NCBI GenBank assembly: GCA_036519575.1
Contig: DATDKZ010000216.1
Span: 1 to 10,893 of the forward strand
Length of the DNA: 10,893 nt
Source of the DNA: AC-69 sp036519575
Lineage (GTDB): Bacteria > Actinomycetota > UBA4738 > HRBIN12
Direction of reading: 5' to 3'
The position numbers were made by a program, and so were the translations under genes. A model generated the notes under the pieces. The model did not search any database. It was not told the DNA's origin and was given only the letters and a program-made list of their open reading frames with translations. Position 1 is the first letter of the stretch, and the number at the start of each line of letters is the position of its first letter. This document shows, piece by piece, positions 5,588 to 10,893 of this stretch.

Positions 5588-5622
5588 GAAGAGCGACCCC
5601 GAAAGGGGTCGTTCTTCGTTTT
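5588..5622 (+). terminator. Intrinsic (Rho-independent) terminator
   Basis: A 13-bp stem (5588-5600 with 5605-5617, one G-U pair) is closed by a GAAA tetraloop and followed by GTTTT. It ends the sigR-rsrA-mini-protein group and insulates the deacetylase gene. Confidence 0.9.
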
Positions 5623-5635
5623 GCGGCCGGGAGGC

Positions 5636-5641
5636 TAGGAT
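5636..5641 (+). promoter_or_regulatory. Possible -10 box (TAGGAT) for the deacetylase/S51 pair
   Basis: TAGGAT lies just downstream of the terminator and 46 bases before the GTG start at 5688. No clear -35 is present. The position after an insulating terminator supports a fresh promoter here. Confidence 0.35.
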
Positions 5642-5687
5642 TTCGCGGTTGGCGATCCCATGTCACGAGCGTGGGAAGGAGCATCCA

Positions 5688-6401
5688 GTGGCGGACGAGC
5701 TCGGGACGATCCTCGGAGTGTGGGCCCATCCGGACGACGAGACCTACCTCACGGCCGGGCTGATGGTCAGGGCGGTCCGGAATGGCTCCCGCGTCGTGTG
5801 CGTCACGGCGACCCGTGGTGAGGGTGGATCGCTGGACGAGGAGAAGTGGCCGTCGGCGACCATGGGCGAGGTGCGGGAGAAGGAGCTGCTCCGATCGCTC
5901 GCCGTGCTCGGGGTGACCGAGCATCAATGGCTCGACCTGGCCGACGTCGACATGGATACCCCGCTTCCCGACGCGGGGGCTGGCACCGTCCGCGCCATCA
6001 TGGATGAGGTGAAGCCCGATACCGTGCTGACCTTCGGCCCCGACGGGATGACCGATCATGAAGGACACAAGTCCGTGTCCCGATGGGCCACCGAGGGGTT
6101 CCAACAGGTGGCCAAGCCAGGAGCGAAGATCTTCTACGCGACGACGACCCCCGACTGGGCGGAGCGATGGGTCCCGGTGTACAACCGGTTCAACGTCTTC
6201 CGCCCGGGCACACCGCCGGTCACGCCCCGGGAGGAGCTCGGCATCGAGTACGACCTCCCACCGGACATCCTCGAGCTCAAGCTTCGGGCCATCCAGGAGC
6301 ACGTGAGTCAGGTCGAGGGGATGGCCCAGGCCTTCGGAGAGGACATCTTCCGCGAGGCCATGCGGGGCGAGTACTTCCGACTGCCGGCGGTGAAGGCATG
6401 A
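5688..6401 (+). CDS. LmbE/PIG-L family zinc-dependent N-deacetylase
   Basis: A 237-residue PIG-L-fold enzyme; relatives remove acetyl groups from N-acetylglucosaminyl compounds (MshB, BshB, PIG-L) or cleave mycothiol conjugates (Mca). The signature AHPDDE is at residues 13-18 (His14 and Asp17 as zinc ligands, Asp16 as catalytic base) and TDHEGH at 122-127 gives the third zinc ligand, His127. The helix-forming HVSQVEG (205-211) near the C-terminus is also typical. The GTG at 5688 is chosen because GGAAGGAG lies six bases upstream; an earlier frame opening at 5586 would start inside the terminator. It is shorter than MshB/Mca (about 300 residues), so a mycothiol role is possible but not shown. 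Its stop overlaps the start of the next gene (ATGA), implying a two-gene operon. Confidence 0.9.
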   Translation: MADELGTILGVWAHPDDETYLTAGLMVRAVRNGSRVVCVTATRGEGGSLDEEKWPSATMGEVREKELLRSLAVLGVTEHQWLDLADVDMDTPLPDAGAGTVRAIMDEVKPDTVLTFGPDGMTDHEGHKSVSRWATEGFQQVAKPGAKIFYATTTPDWAERWVPVYNRFNVFRPGTPPVTPREELGIEYDLPPDILELKLRAIQEHVSQVEGMAQAFGEDIFREAMRGEYFRLPAVKA

Positions 6402-7141
6402 TCCTCGCGTTCGCGCTGCTGGGGTCGGGGGAATTCGAGCAATGGCAAGGTGAGGTCGACCGTTGGCTGATGAAGCGATCGGTCAATCCCGGAGGCCCCG
6501 TGTTGATCCTGCCGACGGCGGCGGCCCACGAGGGCGATGAGATGTTCGACCACTGGGCGAACAAGGGCCTGGATCACTACCGGTCCGCGGGGATCCCAGC
6601 CGAGGTGGTTCCGCTGAAGACGCGGGAGGACGCCGCCCGGCCGGAGCTCGTGGGAAGGCTGGAGGGCGCGTCGGCCGTCTTCTTCTCCGGGGGGAACCCG
6701 AAGGTGCTCGCGGCCAAGCTGTCGACGACGCCCTTCCTGGCGGAGTTGCTGCGGGTGATGAAGGCGGGCGTTCCCTACGCGGGGTGCAGTGCCGGGGTTG
6801 CCTGTCTGGGCCCGACGGCGCCCGACAGCGACGCGATGGAGATCGACGAGAGCGTGATGGAGCATCCCGGACTCGACCTGTTCAGTGACACGAGCTTCGG
6901 TCCCCACTGGGACGAGCTCGACAGCTTCGTCCCCGGGCTGACCGACCTGATCGTGAGGTGGACCCCACCGGGCTGGCTGCTGTTCGCGATCGACACGAAC
7001 ACCGCGGCCGCGGGCGACGGAGAGCGGTGGACCGTGATGGGATCGGGGAAGGTCCACCTGTATTCGGCGGGCGAGTGGGAACACTACGGTGCCGGCGAGT
7101 CGTTTTCTCGGTCGCTCCCGCTCGGGAGCGCGTGGGTATAG
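6398..7141 (+). CDS. S51/cyanophycinase-like hydrolase (class I glutamine amidotransferase-like fold)
   Basis: A 247-residue protein of the peptidase E/cyanophycinase group, serine hydrolases with a glutamine-amidotransferase-like fold. Visible are the N-terminal LLGSGEF (7-13), PVLILPTAAAHEGD (34-47), FSGGNP (96-101), the nucleophile elbow GCSAG (129-133, Ser131) and a candidate catalytic His170 in FGPHWDELD. Where I recall cyanophycinases having a catalytic Glu (DE[ND]TA), this protein reads DTNTA (199-203), so the third triad member is uncertain. ATG at 6398 overlaps the deacetylase stop as ATGA, with GGTGAAGG just upstream, indicating translational coupling. No signal peptide is seen, so it is probably cytoplasmic. 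Substrate unknown: a beta-linked aspartyl peptide is one possibility by family. Confidence 0.85.
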   Translation: MILAFALLGSGEFEQWQGEVDRWLMKRSVNPGGPVLILPTAAAHEGDEMFDHWANKGLDHYRSAGIPAEVVPLKTREDAARPELVGRLEGASAVFFSGGNPKVLAAKLSTTPFLAELLRVMKAGVPYAGCSAGVACLGPTAPDSDAMEIDESVMEHPGLDLFSDTSFGPHWDELDSFVPGLTDLIVRWTPPGWLLFAIDTNTAAAGDGERWTVMGSGKVHLYSAGEWEHYGAGESFSRSLPLGSAWV

Positions 7142-7153
7142 AGCGGATCACGG

Positions 7154-7864
7154 ATGGATGGGAAGGCGATGAGGGCAATGGCACCGGGTGCCGTGAGCGG
7201 GACGCCGAAGGGATCGAAGCTGATGCGTGACACCCTTATCGAGAAGCGCGCACCCGAGATCATCCGCATCCTGTCGAAGACGCATCCCGATGCCAAGGTC
7301 GCGCTTAACTTCTCCACGCCGCTCGAGATGCTCGTCGCCACCATCCTGTCGGCCCAGTGCACGGACGAGCGCGTGAACCAGGTCACGGCCTCGCTGTTTC
7401 GGAAGTACCGGACGTGTGAGGACTATCTGAGAGTGCCCGAAGCGGAGCTTGCGGCCGACATCAAGCCCACAGGATTCTTCAACCAGAAGACCAGGGCCAT
7501 CCGTGGGGCCTCCCAGCGGATGGTCGAGGTCTACGGGGGGCAGGTCCCCGACACCATGGACGATCTGCTGACGTTGCCCGGCGTGGCTCGAAAAACGGCG
7601 AACATCGTGCTGGGCAACGCCTTCGGGAACGTCGAGGGCATCGCCGTCGACACCCACGTGCGCCGGCTGGCTCAGCGCCTGGGCTTCACTACGGAGAAGG
7701 ACCCGGACAAGATCGAGCGGGATCTGCAGCGCCTCGTCCCGAGGGATAAGTGGTTCCCGTTCACCTACGTCCTGATCGAGCACGGACGAAGGATCTGCAT
7801 CGCTCGCAACCCCAAGTGCGAGATCTGTCCGGTGAACTACCTGTGCCCCTCGAGCCGGGTGTAG
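7154..7864 (+). CDS. nth: Endonuclease III (DNA glycosylase/AP lyase)
   Basis: A 236-residue HhH-GPD base-excision-repair enzyme that removes oxidised pyrimidines and cleaves abasic sites. Key parts: LVATILSAQCTDERVN (60-75); helix-hairpin-helix LPGVARKTANIV (141-152) with catalytic Lys147; Asp166 in VDTHVRR; and a [4Fe-4S] loop with Cys215, Cys222, Cys225 and Cys231 in C-x6-C-x2-C-x5-C spacing. All catalytic residues are intact. Homology begins near residue 24 (MRDTLIEKRAPEI), so the first 23 residues are either an extension or untranslated; ATGs at 7154, 7169, 7178 and 7223 are all possible and none has a strong ribosome site. It follows the S51 gene by 12 bases, so it is probably co-transcribed, and converges on whiB1 with a 16-base gap. 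Confidence 0.96.
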   Translation: MDGKAMRAMAPGAVSGTPKGSKLMRDTLIEKRAPEIIRILSKTHPDAKVALNFSTPLEMLVATILSAQCTDERVNQVTASLFRKYRTCEDYLRVPEAELAADIKPTGFFNQKTRAIRGASQRMVEVYGGQVPDTMDDLLTLPGVARKTANIVLGNAFGNVEGIAVDTHVRRLAQRLGFTTEKDPDKIERDLQRLVPRDKWFPFTYVLIEHGRRICIARNPKCEICPVNYLCPSSRV

Positions 7865-7880
7865 GGTTCGCGCTTGCCGG

Positions 7881-8132
7881 TCAGCCCAGGGCCGCCACTT
7901 GTTCGGGCCGGATCCCCCGCATGACCCGCCGCTCCTCCTCTGAGGTCCCACCCCACACGCCGGCGTCCTGCCCCGTGGCCAAGGCCCACGTCAGGCACTC
8001 GGGCCGGACCGGGCACATGGCGCAGACGGCTTTGGCCGCCTCCACCTGGGCCAGTGCTGGGCCCGTCGACCCGACGGGGAAGAACAGCTCGGGATCGACC
8101 CCGATGCACCTGGCCTGCCGGACCCATTCCAT
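7881..8132 (-). CDS. whiB1: WhiB family transcriptional regulator, WhiB1/WblE type
   Basis: An 83-residue [4Fe-4S] regulator of the actinobacteria-only WhiB family. Cluster ligands Cys9, Cys37, Cys40 and Cys46 (C-x27-C-x2-C-x5-C) and the turn GVWGG (58-62) are present, and the run DPELFFPVGSTGPALAQ (13-29) is characteristic of the WhiB1/WblE subclass, which is essential in mycobacteria, binds region 4 of the primary sigma factor and reacts with nitric oxide. Unusually, the C-terminal tail (RRVMRGIRPEQVAALG) lacks the Lys/Arg-rich DNA-binding stretch of mycobacterial WhiB1. ATG at 8132 follows a GGGGTAGGGG run. It is divergent from the phosphodiesterase gene and convergent with nth. A -10 candidate lies at 8196-8201 on this strand. 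Confidence 0.95.
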   Translation of the reverse strand: MEWVRQARCIGVDPELFFPVGSTGPALAQVEAAKAVCAMCPVRPECLTWALATGQDAGVWGGTSEEERRVMRGIRPEQVAALG

Positions 8133-8195
8133 GCCCCTACCCCCACGCGCGGATCACCGTTCGGGTCCCCGCGGGCGAGGGGCCGAGCGCCGCCG

Positions 8196-8224
8196 AATAT
8201 ACTCCGGCCGGTTTTCCACAGCAA
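8196..8224 (-). promoter_or_regulatory. Candidate whiB1 promoter overlapping a possible divergent -10
   Basis: Minus strand: TTGCTG (8219-8224) and TATATT (8196-8201) are 17 bases apart, giving a leader of about 55 bases before whiB1. Plus strand: TATACT (8198-8203) overlaps the same A/T island and could serve the phosphodiesterase gene, with about 14 untranslated bases and no Shine-Dalgarno. This is the only A/T-rich patch in the 91-base divergent gap. Confidence 0.5.
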
Positions 8225-9012
8225 TGGCTGAATCTTTGTTCAATCTCGGGGCGTTCCCGCTGGTGGTCGCCCACCGCGGGGCCTCCTCCACTCACCCGGA
8301 GAACACCCTGGCCTCATTCGAGGCCGCACTGGCGCTGGGGGCGCCGGTCCTCGAGCTCGACGTTCGCCTGTCGGCCGAGGGGATCCCGGTAGTTCTGCAC
8401 GACCCGGACCTGTCCCGGACCACCGACGGGTCGGGGCGGGTCCACGAGCTCTCCCTCGAGCAGATCCAGGCGGCCAACGCGGGGACGGTGGAGCGGCCCC
8501 AGCGGGTCCCGGCGTTCCGAACGGTGCTGGATACGGTGAGCGGCCGAGGCGGCCTCGCCGTGGAGATCAAGAACATCCCGGGGGAGCCGGCCTACGACGA
8601 CGAGCGGGAGGGGATCGTGGAGGCAGCCATGGCCGAACTACGGGCCAGCGCGTTCCGGGGACCCGTGCTGATCATCTCGTTCAACCCGCGGTCCATCGCC
8701 GCGGCCAAGCGGTTGACGCCGACCCTGCCCACGGGCTTCCTGTCCACCCGGCCCGTCGATCCCGACACCGCTCTGGAGCACGTCCTCGACGCCGGACACG
8801 AGTTCGTGTTCCCCGGGTACCGGACGCTCCTGCCGGCCGGCCCGGCCTTCATCGAACGGGCCCACCAGGCGGGCATACGGGTCGGCACGTGGACGGTGGA
8901 CGACCGGGAGACCTTCGGCCGCCTGCTGGATTGGGGGGTTGATGCCGTCGCCACCAATGACCCGGCGATGGGGCTCGAGGTCCGGGCCGACCGGACCGGC
9001 TCAGGGGGGTGA
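8224..9012 (+). CDS. Glycerophosphodiester phosphodiesterase (GDPD family)
   Basis: A 262-residue TIM-barrel enzyme that hydrolyses glycerophosphodiesters to glycerol-3-phosphate and an alcohol. Motifs: AHRGASSTHPENTLASFEAA (16-35, with His17 and Arg18), LELDVRLSAEGIPVVLHD (43-60, with Glu44, Asp46 and His59 as metal/catalytic residues), VEIK (113-116) and the barrel-closing GTWTVDD (221-227) and GVDAVATNDP (238-247). No signal peptide is present, so it is probably cytoplasmic, recycling lipid-derived head groups or, as in some relatives, acting on lysophospholipids. The ATG at 8224 is the only start close to the conserved N-terminus; it has no ribosome site, so initiation may depend on the short leader. 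Its 3' end overlaps the amidase gene tail-to-tail by 12 bases. Confidence 0.94.
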   Translation: MAESLFNLGAFPLVVAHRGASSTHPENTLASFEAALALGAPVLELDVRLSAEGIPVVLHDPDLSRTTDGSGRVHELSLEQIQAANAGTVERPQRVPAFRTVLDTVSGRGGLAVEIKNIPGEPAYDDEREGIVEAAMAELRASAFRGPVLIISFNPRSIAAAKRLTPTLPTGFLSTRPVDPDTALEHVLDAGHEFVFPGYRTLLPAGPAFIERAHQAGIRVGTWTVDDRETFGRLLDWGVDAVATNDPAMGLEVRADRTGSGG

Positions 9013-10596
9013 GACGACGCTCGGCGACGTGGTGGCCGTGGGGCTCGCGGTCGGCGACGGAGAAGGCGTCGGGATCGGCCCGACGGTGAGGGCGAGCGTG
9101 GCGGGGCGGGCGAGCGCGCCGTTCGGCGCGCTCGCCCTGATGACCACCTGGTAGACGCCGGGGACGTTCGGCTGTGCCGGAGGTCCGGTTGCGGGCCACG
9201 CCACCTCGAGCGCCTGCCCGGTCTGAGCGGGGAAACTCGCGACTTCGTTCCCCGATGGGTCCAGCACCGAGACCGACCACGTCATCGAGGTCGACCCCCT
9301 CGCCCGGATCCTGATGTCGACCGGCTGGCCAGTGACGATGGTCGAGGTGGACAGGCGCGGGTTGTACAGCTTGGGCAGGCCGATGCGGGCGACGTGGGAG
9401 CGGATGCCCGGGAGCATCGCGTACAGGACCTTCCCCGGACAGGCGGTGAGGCCGGTGTCCCGGTGGCCGGAGATCGTGCGGAGCCTCACCTTCGTTCCGG
9501 CCGGATATCGCGTGGTGCGACCACCGCCGGAAATCATCACGGTCTGTGCCGAGGGGTTCACGTGGCCGACGTCGAGGCGCCAGGCGAGCAATCGTTCGAG
9601 CGCGTGTACCGCGGGGGCCGGAGGACGGACCTGATCGAAGTTGCCCATGACCGAGACGGAGAACGCGCCAGTGTTGAATCCCGCCTGCGCCGCGCCGATC
9701 ACGTCGTTGGTGACGCCGCCGGAGCGGCCCTCGAAGACGTCGCCGAACCGATCGACCAGGAAGTTGTAGCCGATGTCGCACCAACCGCGGCCGTTCGTGT
9801 GGTACGCGTAGATGCCCCGGACGACATCGTCGGCCTGGGCCTGCGTGTACGAGTTGGACCCCGCGGTGTGGTGGACGAATCCCATGTCGAGGAAGTCGGC
9901 CACGAGGGGGGTGCAGTTCATCAGCCTGGGGTCGGCGCCCCACTGCGCTCGAGTGATGATCCGAGGACGGCGGGTCAGGGCCTCCGCGGCCGTCGGCGCG
10001 AACGGTCCCCCGGAGCCTCCCACAGCGACCGGACCGACCTCTCGAGGTCCGGTGCCCGGGCCGCCGGCGGTCCCCGAGCTGTTGATGAACAGGACACGGA
10101 CGTTCCCCACGACGGCTCCTTTCGGAACGTCCATCGAGAATCGGAGGCACCGAGCTTCGCCGGTCCAGACGTAGGTGGACCCCCGGTGAGCGCTCCTGTG
10201 CTCAGCGGTTCCGGGGTCGGGTCCTCCTTCCTCGTCGATCCGGATCGAGCGACCGAGCGACGACCCGTCGATGCCGGTGGCGGCGACAATGGTCACGGCC
10301 CGACTCCCCGACTGATCCCAGGTGAAGGCCAGTCCGTCGAACCAGATCGGTGCGCACTCCCTGACACCGGCGGTGCGAACCGCGGACGCGGCGCTCAGCT
10401 CTCCGTTCGACGTGAGTGCCGCCGCACCGTCGGCTCGTGGCAGGAGGGCTCGGACGTCGACCGGGATGGAGCGGAGCACCGTCTCGGGCGCCGCGCTGCT
10501 GGGCGAGACCGGCAGGAGGCCGAGCACCGCGCTCGCGGTCACGACGACGACGAGGGAACGCGCGGCCCGGCGGGCGTGGGCAGTTGATTCGGCCAT
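9001..10596 (-). CDS. Secreted PGRP-type N-acetylmuramoyl-L-alanine amidase with Ig-like C-terminal domain
   Basis: A 531-residue exported protein. A Sec signal peptide covers about 1-36 (RRAAR, hydrophobic VVVVTASAVLGLL, cleavage near SSAA-P). Residues 40-200 form a beta-rich N-terminal region with two cysteines (81, 150). A PGRP/amidase_2 domain covers about 211-398: RIITRAQWGAD (212-222), zinc ligands His242 (FVHHTAG), His378 (GHRD) and Cys386 (TACPG), and Tyr277 in GYNFLVD, so catalysis (cutting the MurNAc-L-Ala bond of peptidoglycan) looks intact. A FlgD-like Ig domain (about 415-505) and a low-complexity Pro/Ser/Thr tail (508-531) follow, with no LPXTG or membrane anchor. The ATG at 10596 is preferred to the TTG at 10638 because the signal peptide begins directly after it; neither has a good ribosome site. 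It converges on the phosphodiesterase gene. Confidence 0.94.
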   Translation of the reverse strand: MAESTAHARRAARSLVVVVTASAVLGLLPVSPSSAAPETVLRSIPVDVRALLPRADGAAALTSNGELSAASAVRTAGVRECAPIWFDGLAFTWDQSGSRAVTIVAATGIDGSSLGRSIRIDEEGGPDPGTAEHRSAHRGSTYVWTGEARCLRFSMDVPKGAVVGNVRVLFINSSGTAGGPGTGPREVGPVAVGGSGGPFAPTAAEALTRRPRIITRAQWGADPRLMNCTPLVADFLDMGFVHHTAGSNSYTQAQADDVVRGIYAYHTNGRGWCDIGYNFLVDRFGDVFEGRSGGVTNDVIGAAQAGFNTGAFSVSVMGNFDQVRPPAPAVHALERLLAWRLDVGHVNPSAQTVMISGGGRTTRYPAGTKVRLRTISGHRDTGLTACPGKVLYAMLPGIRSHVARIGLPKLYNPRLSTSTIVTGQPVDIRIRARGSTSMTWSVSVLDPSGNEVASFPAQTGQALEVAWPATGPPAQPNVPGVYQVVIRASAPNGALARPATLALTVGPIPTPSPSPTASPTATTSPSVVSPP

Positions 10597-10615
10597 GGGC
10601 TGGAAGCGAACGTCT

Positions 10616-10645
10616 CTTGTACAGCGGGATGTGAGCAAAAGGCAA
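10616..10645 (-). promoter_or_regulatory. Candidate promoter for the amidase gene
   Basis: On the minus strand TTGCCT (10640-10645) and TACAAG (10616-10621) are separated by 18 bases; each matches consensus at four of six positions. The expected start would leave a leader of about 10-15 bases before ATG 10596. Confidence 0.35.
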
Positions 10646-10710
10646 CCACTCTGGGTCGCGATCTACCATCGGCCCGCCATGGACGAATCCTTGGGGGACC
10701 GGCGGATCAG

Positions 10711-10893
10711 ATGACGGCGGCCGGCCGAGACCTGGGCGCGATCCGCCGGGATATCGTGACCTGCCGGGCCTGCCCTCGGCTCGTCGAGTGGCGCGAGCGC
10801 GTGGCCCGGGAGAAGACCGCCAGGTTCGCCGACCAGGAGTACTGGGGAAGGCCGGTGCCGGGGTTCGGCGACCCGGCCGCTCGCCTCGTGGTG
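10711..10893 (+). CDS. udgB: Family 5 uracil-DNA glycosylase (UdgB), N-terminal part, cut by window edge
   Basis: The first 61 codons are present; the 3' end is outside the window. The product begins MTAAGRDLGAIRRDIVTC. The stretch CRACPRLVEWRERVAREK (18-35) and YWGRPVPGFGDPAARLVV (44-61) are hallmark N-terminal sequences of the type-5 uracil-DNA glycosylase (UdgB, as in Thermus and Mycobacterium), a [4Fe-4S] enzyme acting on uracil and other deaminated bases; Cys18 and Cys21 would be two of the cluster ligands. The catalytic motif lies downstream and cannot be checked. The start codon overlaps the stop of an 11-codon frame (10679-10714) as ATGA. It is divergent from the amidase gene. With nth it is the second base-excision-repair gene in the window. 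Confidence 0.9.
   Translation, partial: MTAAGRDLGAIRRDIVTCRACPRLVEWRERVAREKTARFADQEYWGRPVPGFGDPAARLVV

Noticed and set aside
5586..5687. Earlier ATG for the deacetylase
   Set aside because: It would start inside the intrinsic terminator, and the extra residues have no homology; GTG 5688 has a strong ribosome site.
8849..10587. Long Arg/Gly-rich frames overlapping the amidase gene on both strands
   Set aside because: They lie in alternate frames of an intact signal-peptide/PGRP gene and have no recognisable motifs.
1..10893. Defence island, prophage, transposon or biosynthetic cluster
   Set aside because: No transposase, integrase, terminal repeats, restriction or CRISPR genes, or multidomain synthases were seen; the genes are mostly recognisable housekeeping and stress families.

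Overview
This is a GC-rich chromosomal window from an actinomycete (phylum Actinomycetota). The lineage markers are a WhiB1-type iron-sulfur regulator and a SigR/RsrA-type sigma/anti-sigma pair of the mycothiol redox-stress family. Abundant GTG/TTG starts and -10 boxes of the form TANNNT fit the same assignment. No plasmid, phage, transposon, CRISPR, tRNA or rRNA signal was seen. Every gap between genes is shorter than about 150 bases. The gene set is chromosomal housekeeping and stress functions, probably from a lineage without close cultured relatives (inference).

Layout. At 1-483 (minus) is the 5' part of a gene for a protein with a Pro-rich head and a histone-H1-like Lys/Ala/Thr/Arg tail, built on a 33-bp tandem repeat and cut by the window edge. 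At 604-768 (minus) is an apparently leaderless 54-residue membrane protein. At 876-2278 (plus) are a single-domain cyclic-nucleotide-binding protein and an unusual glycosyltransferase whose N-terminus resembles the C-terminal tail of cysteinyl-tRNA synthetase. At 2275-4311 (minus) is an FtsH membrane protease; its stop codon shares a CTAG with the glycosyltransferase stop.

Divergent from ftsH, across a gap holding a 14-bp perfect palindrome, is a plus-strand group: sigR-like ECF sigma factor, overlapping RsrA-like zinc anti-sigma factor, and a 62-residue Cys/His mini-protein, closed by two consecutive hairpins, the second a clear intrinsic terminator. Next come an LmbE/PIG-L deacetylase and an S51/cyanophycinase-fold hydrolase, coupled through ATGA, and then endonuclease III (nth).

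At 7881-8132 (minus) is whiB1. Divergent from it is a glycerophosphodiester phosphodiesterase (8224-9012), which overlaps tail-to-tail with a secreted PGRP-type amidase (9001-10596, minus). The window ends in the start of a family-5 uracil-DNA glycosylase (udgB).

How they fit together: the sigR/rsrA pair, ftsH, whiB1, nth and udgB cover thiol-redox sensing, membrane protein quality control, iron-sulfur regulation and base-excision repair, so the region is rich in oxidative and DNA-damage stress genes. I see no compelling new multi-gene defence or metabolic system. The most unusual items are the CysRS-tail/glycosyltransferase fusion, the Cys/His mini-protein behind rsrA, the deacetylase/S51 hydrolase pair, and the expanding H1-like repeat.
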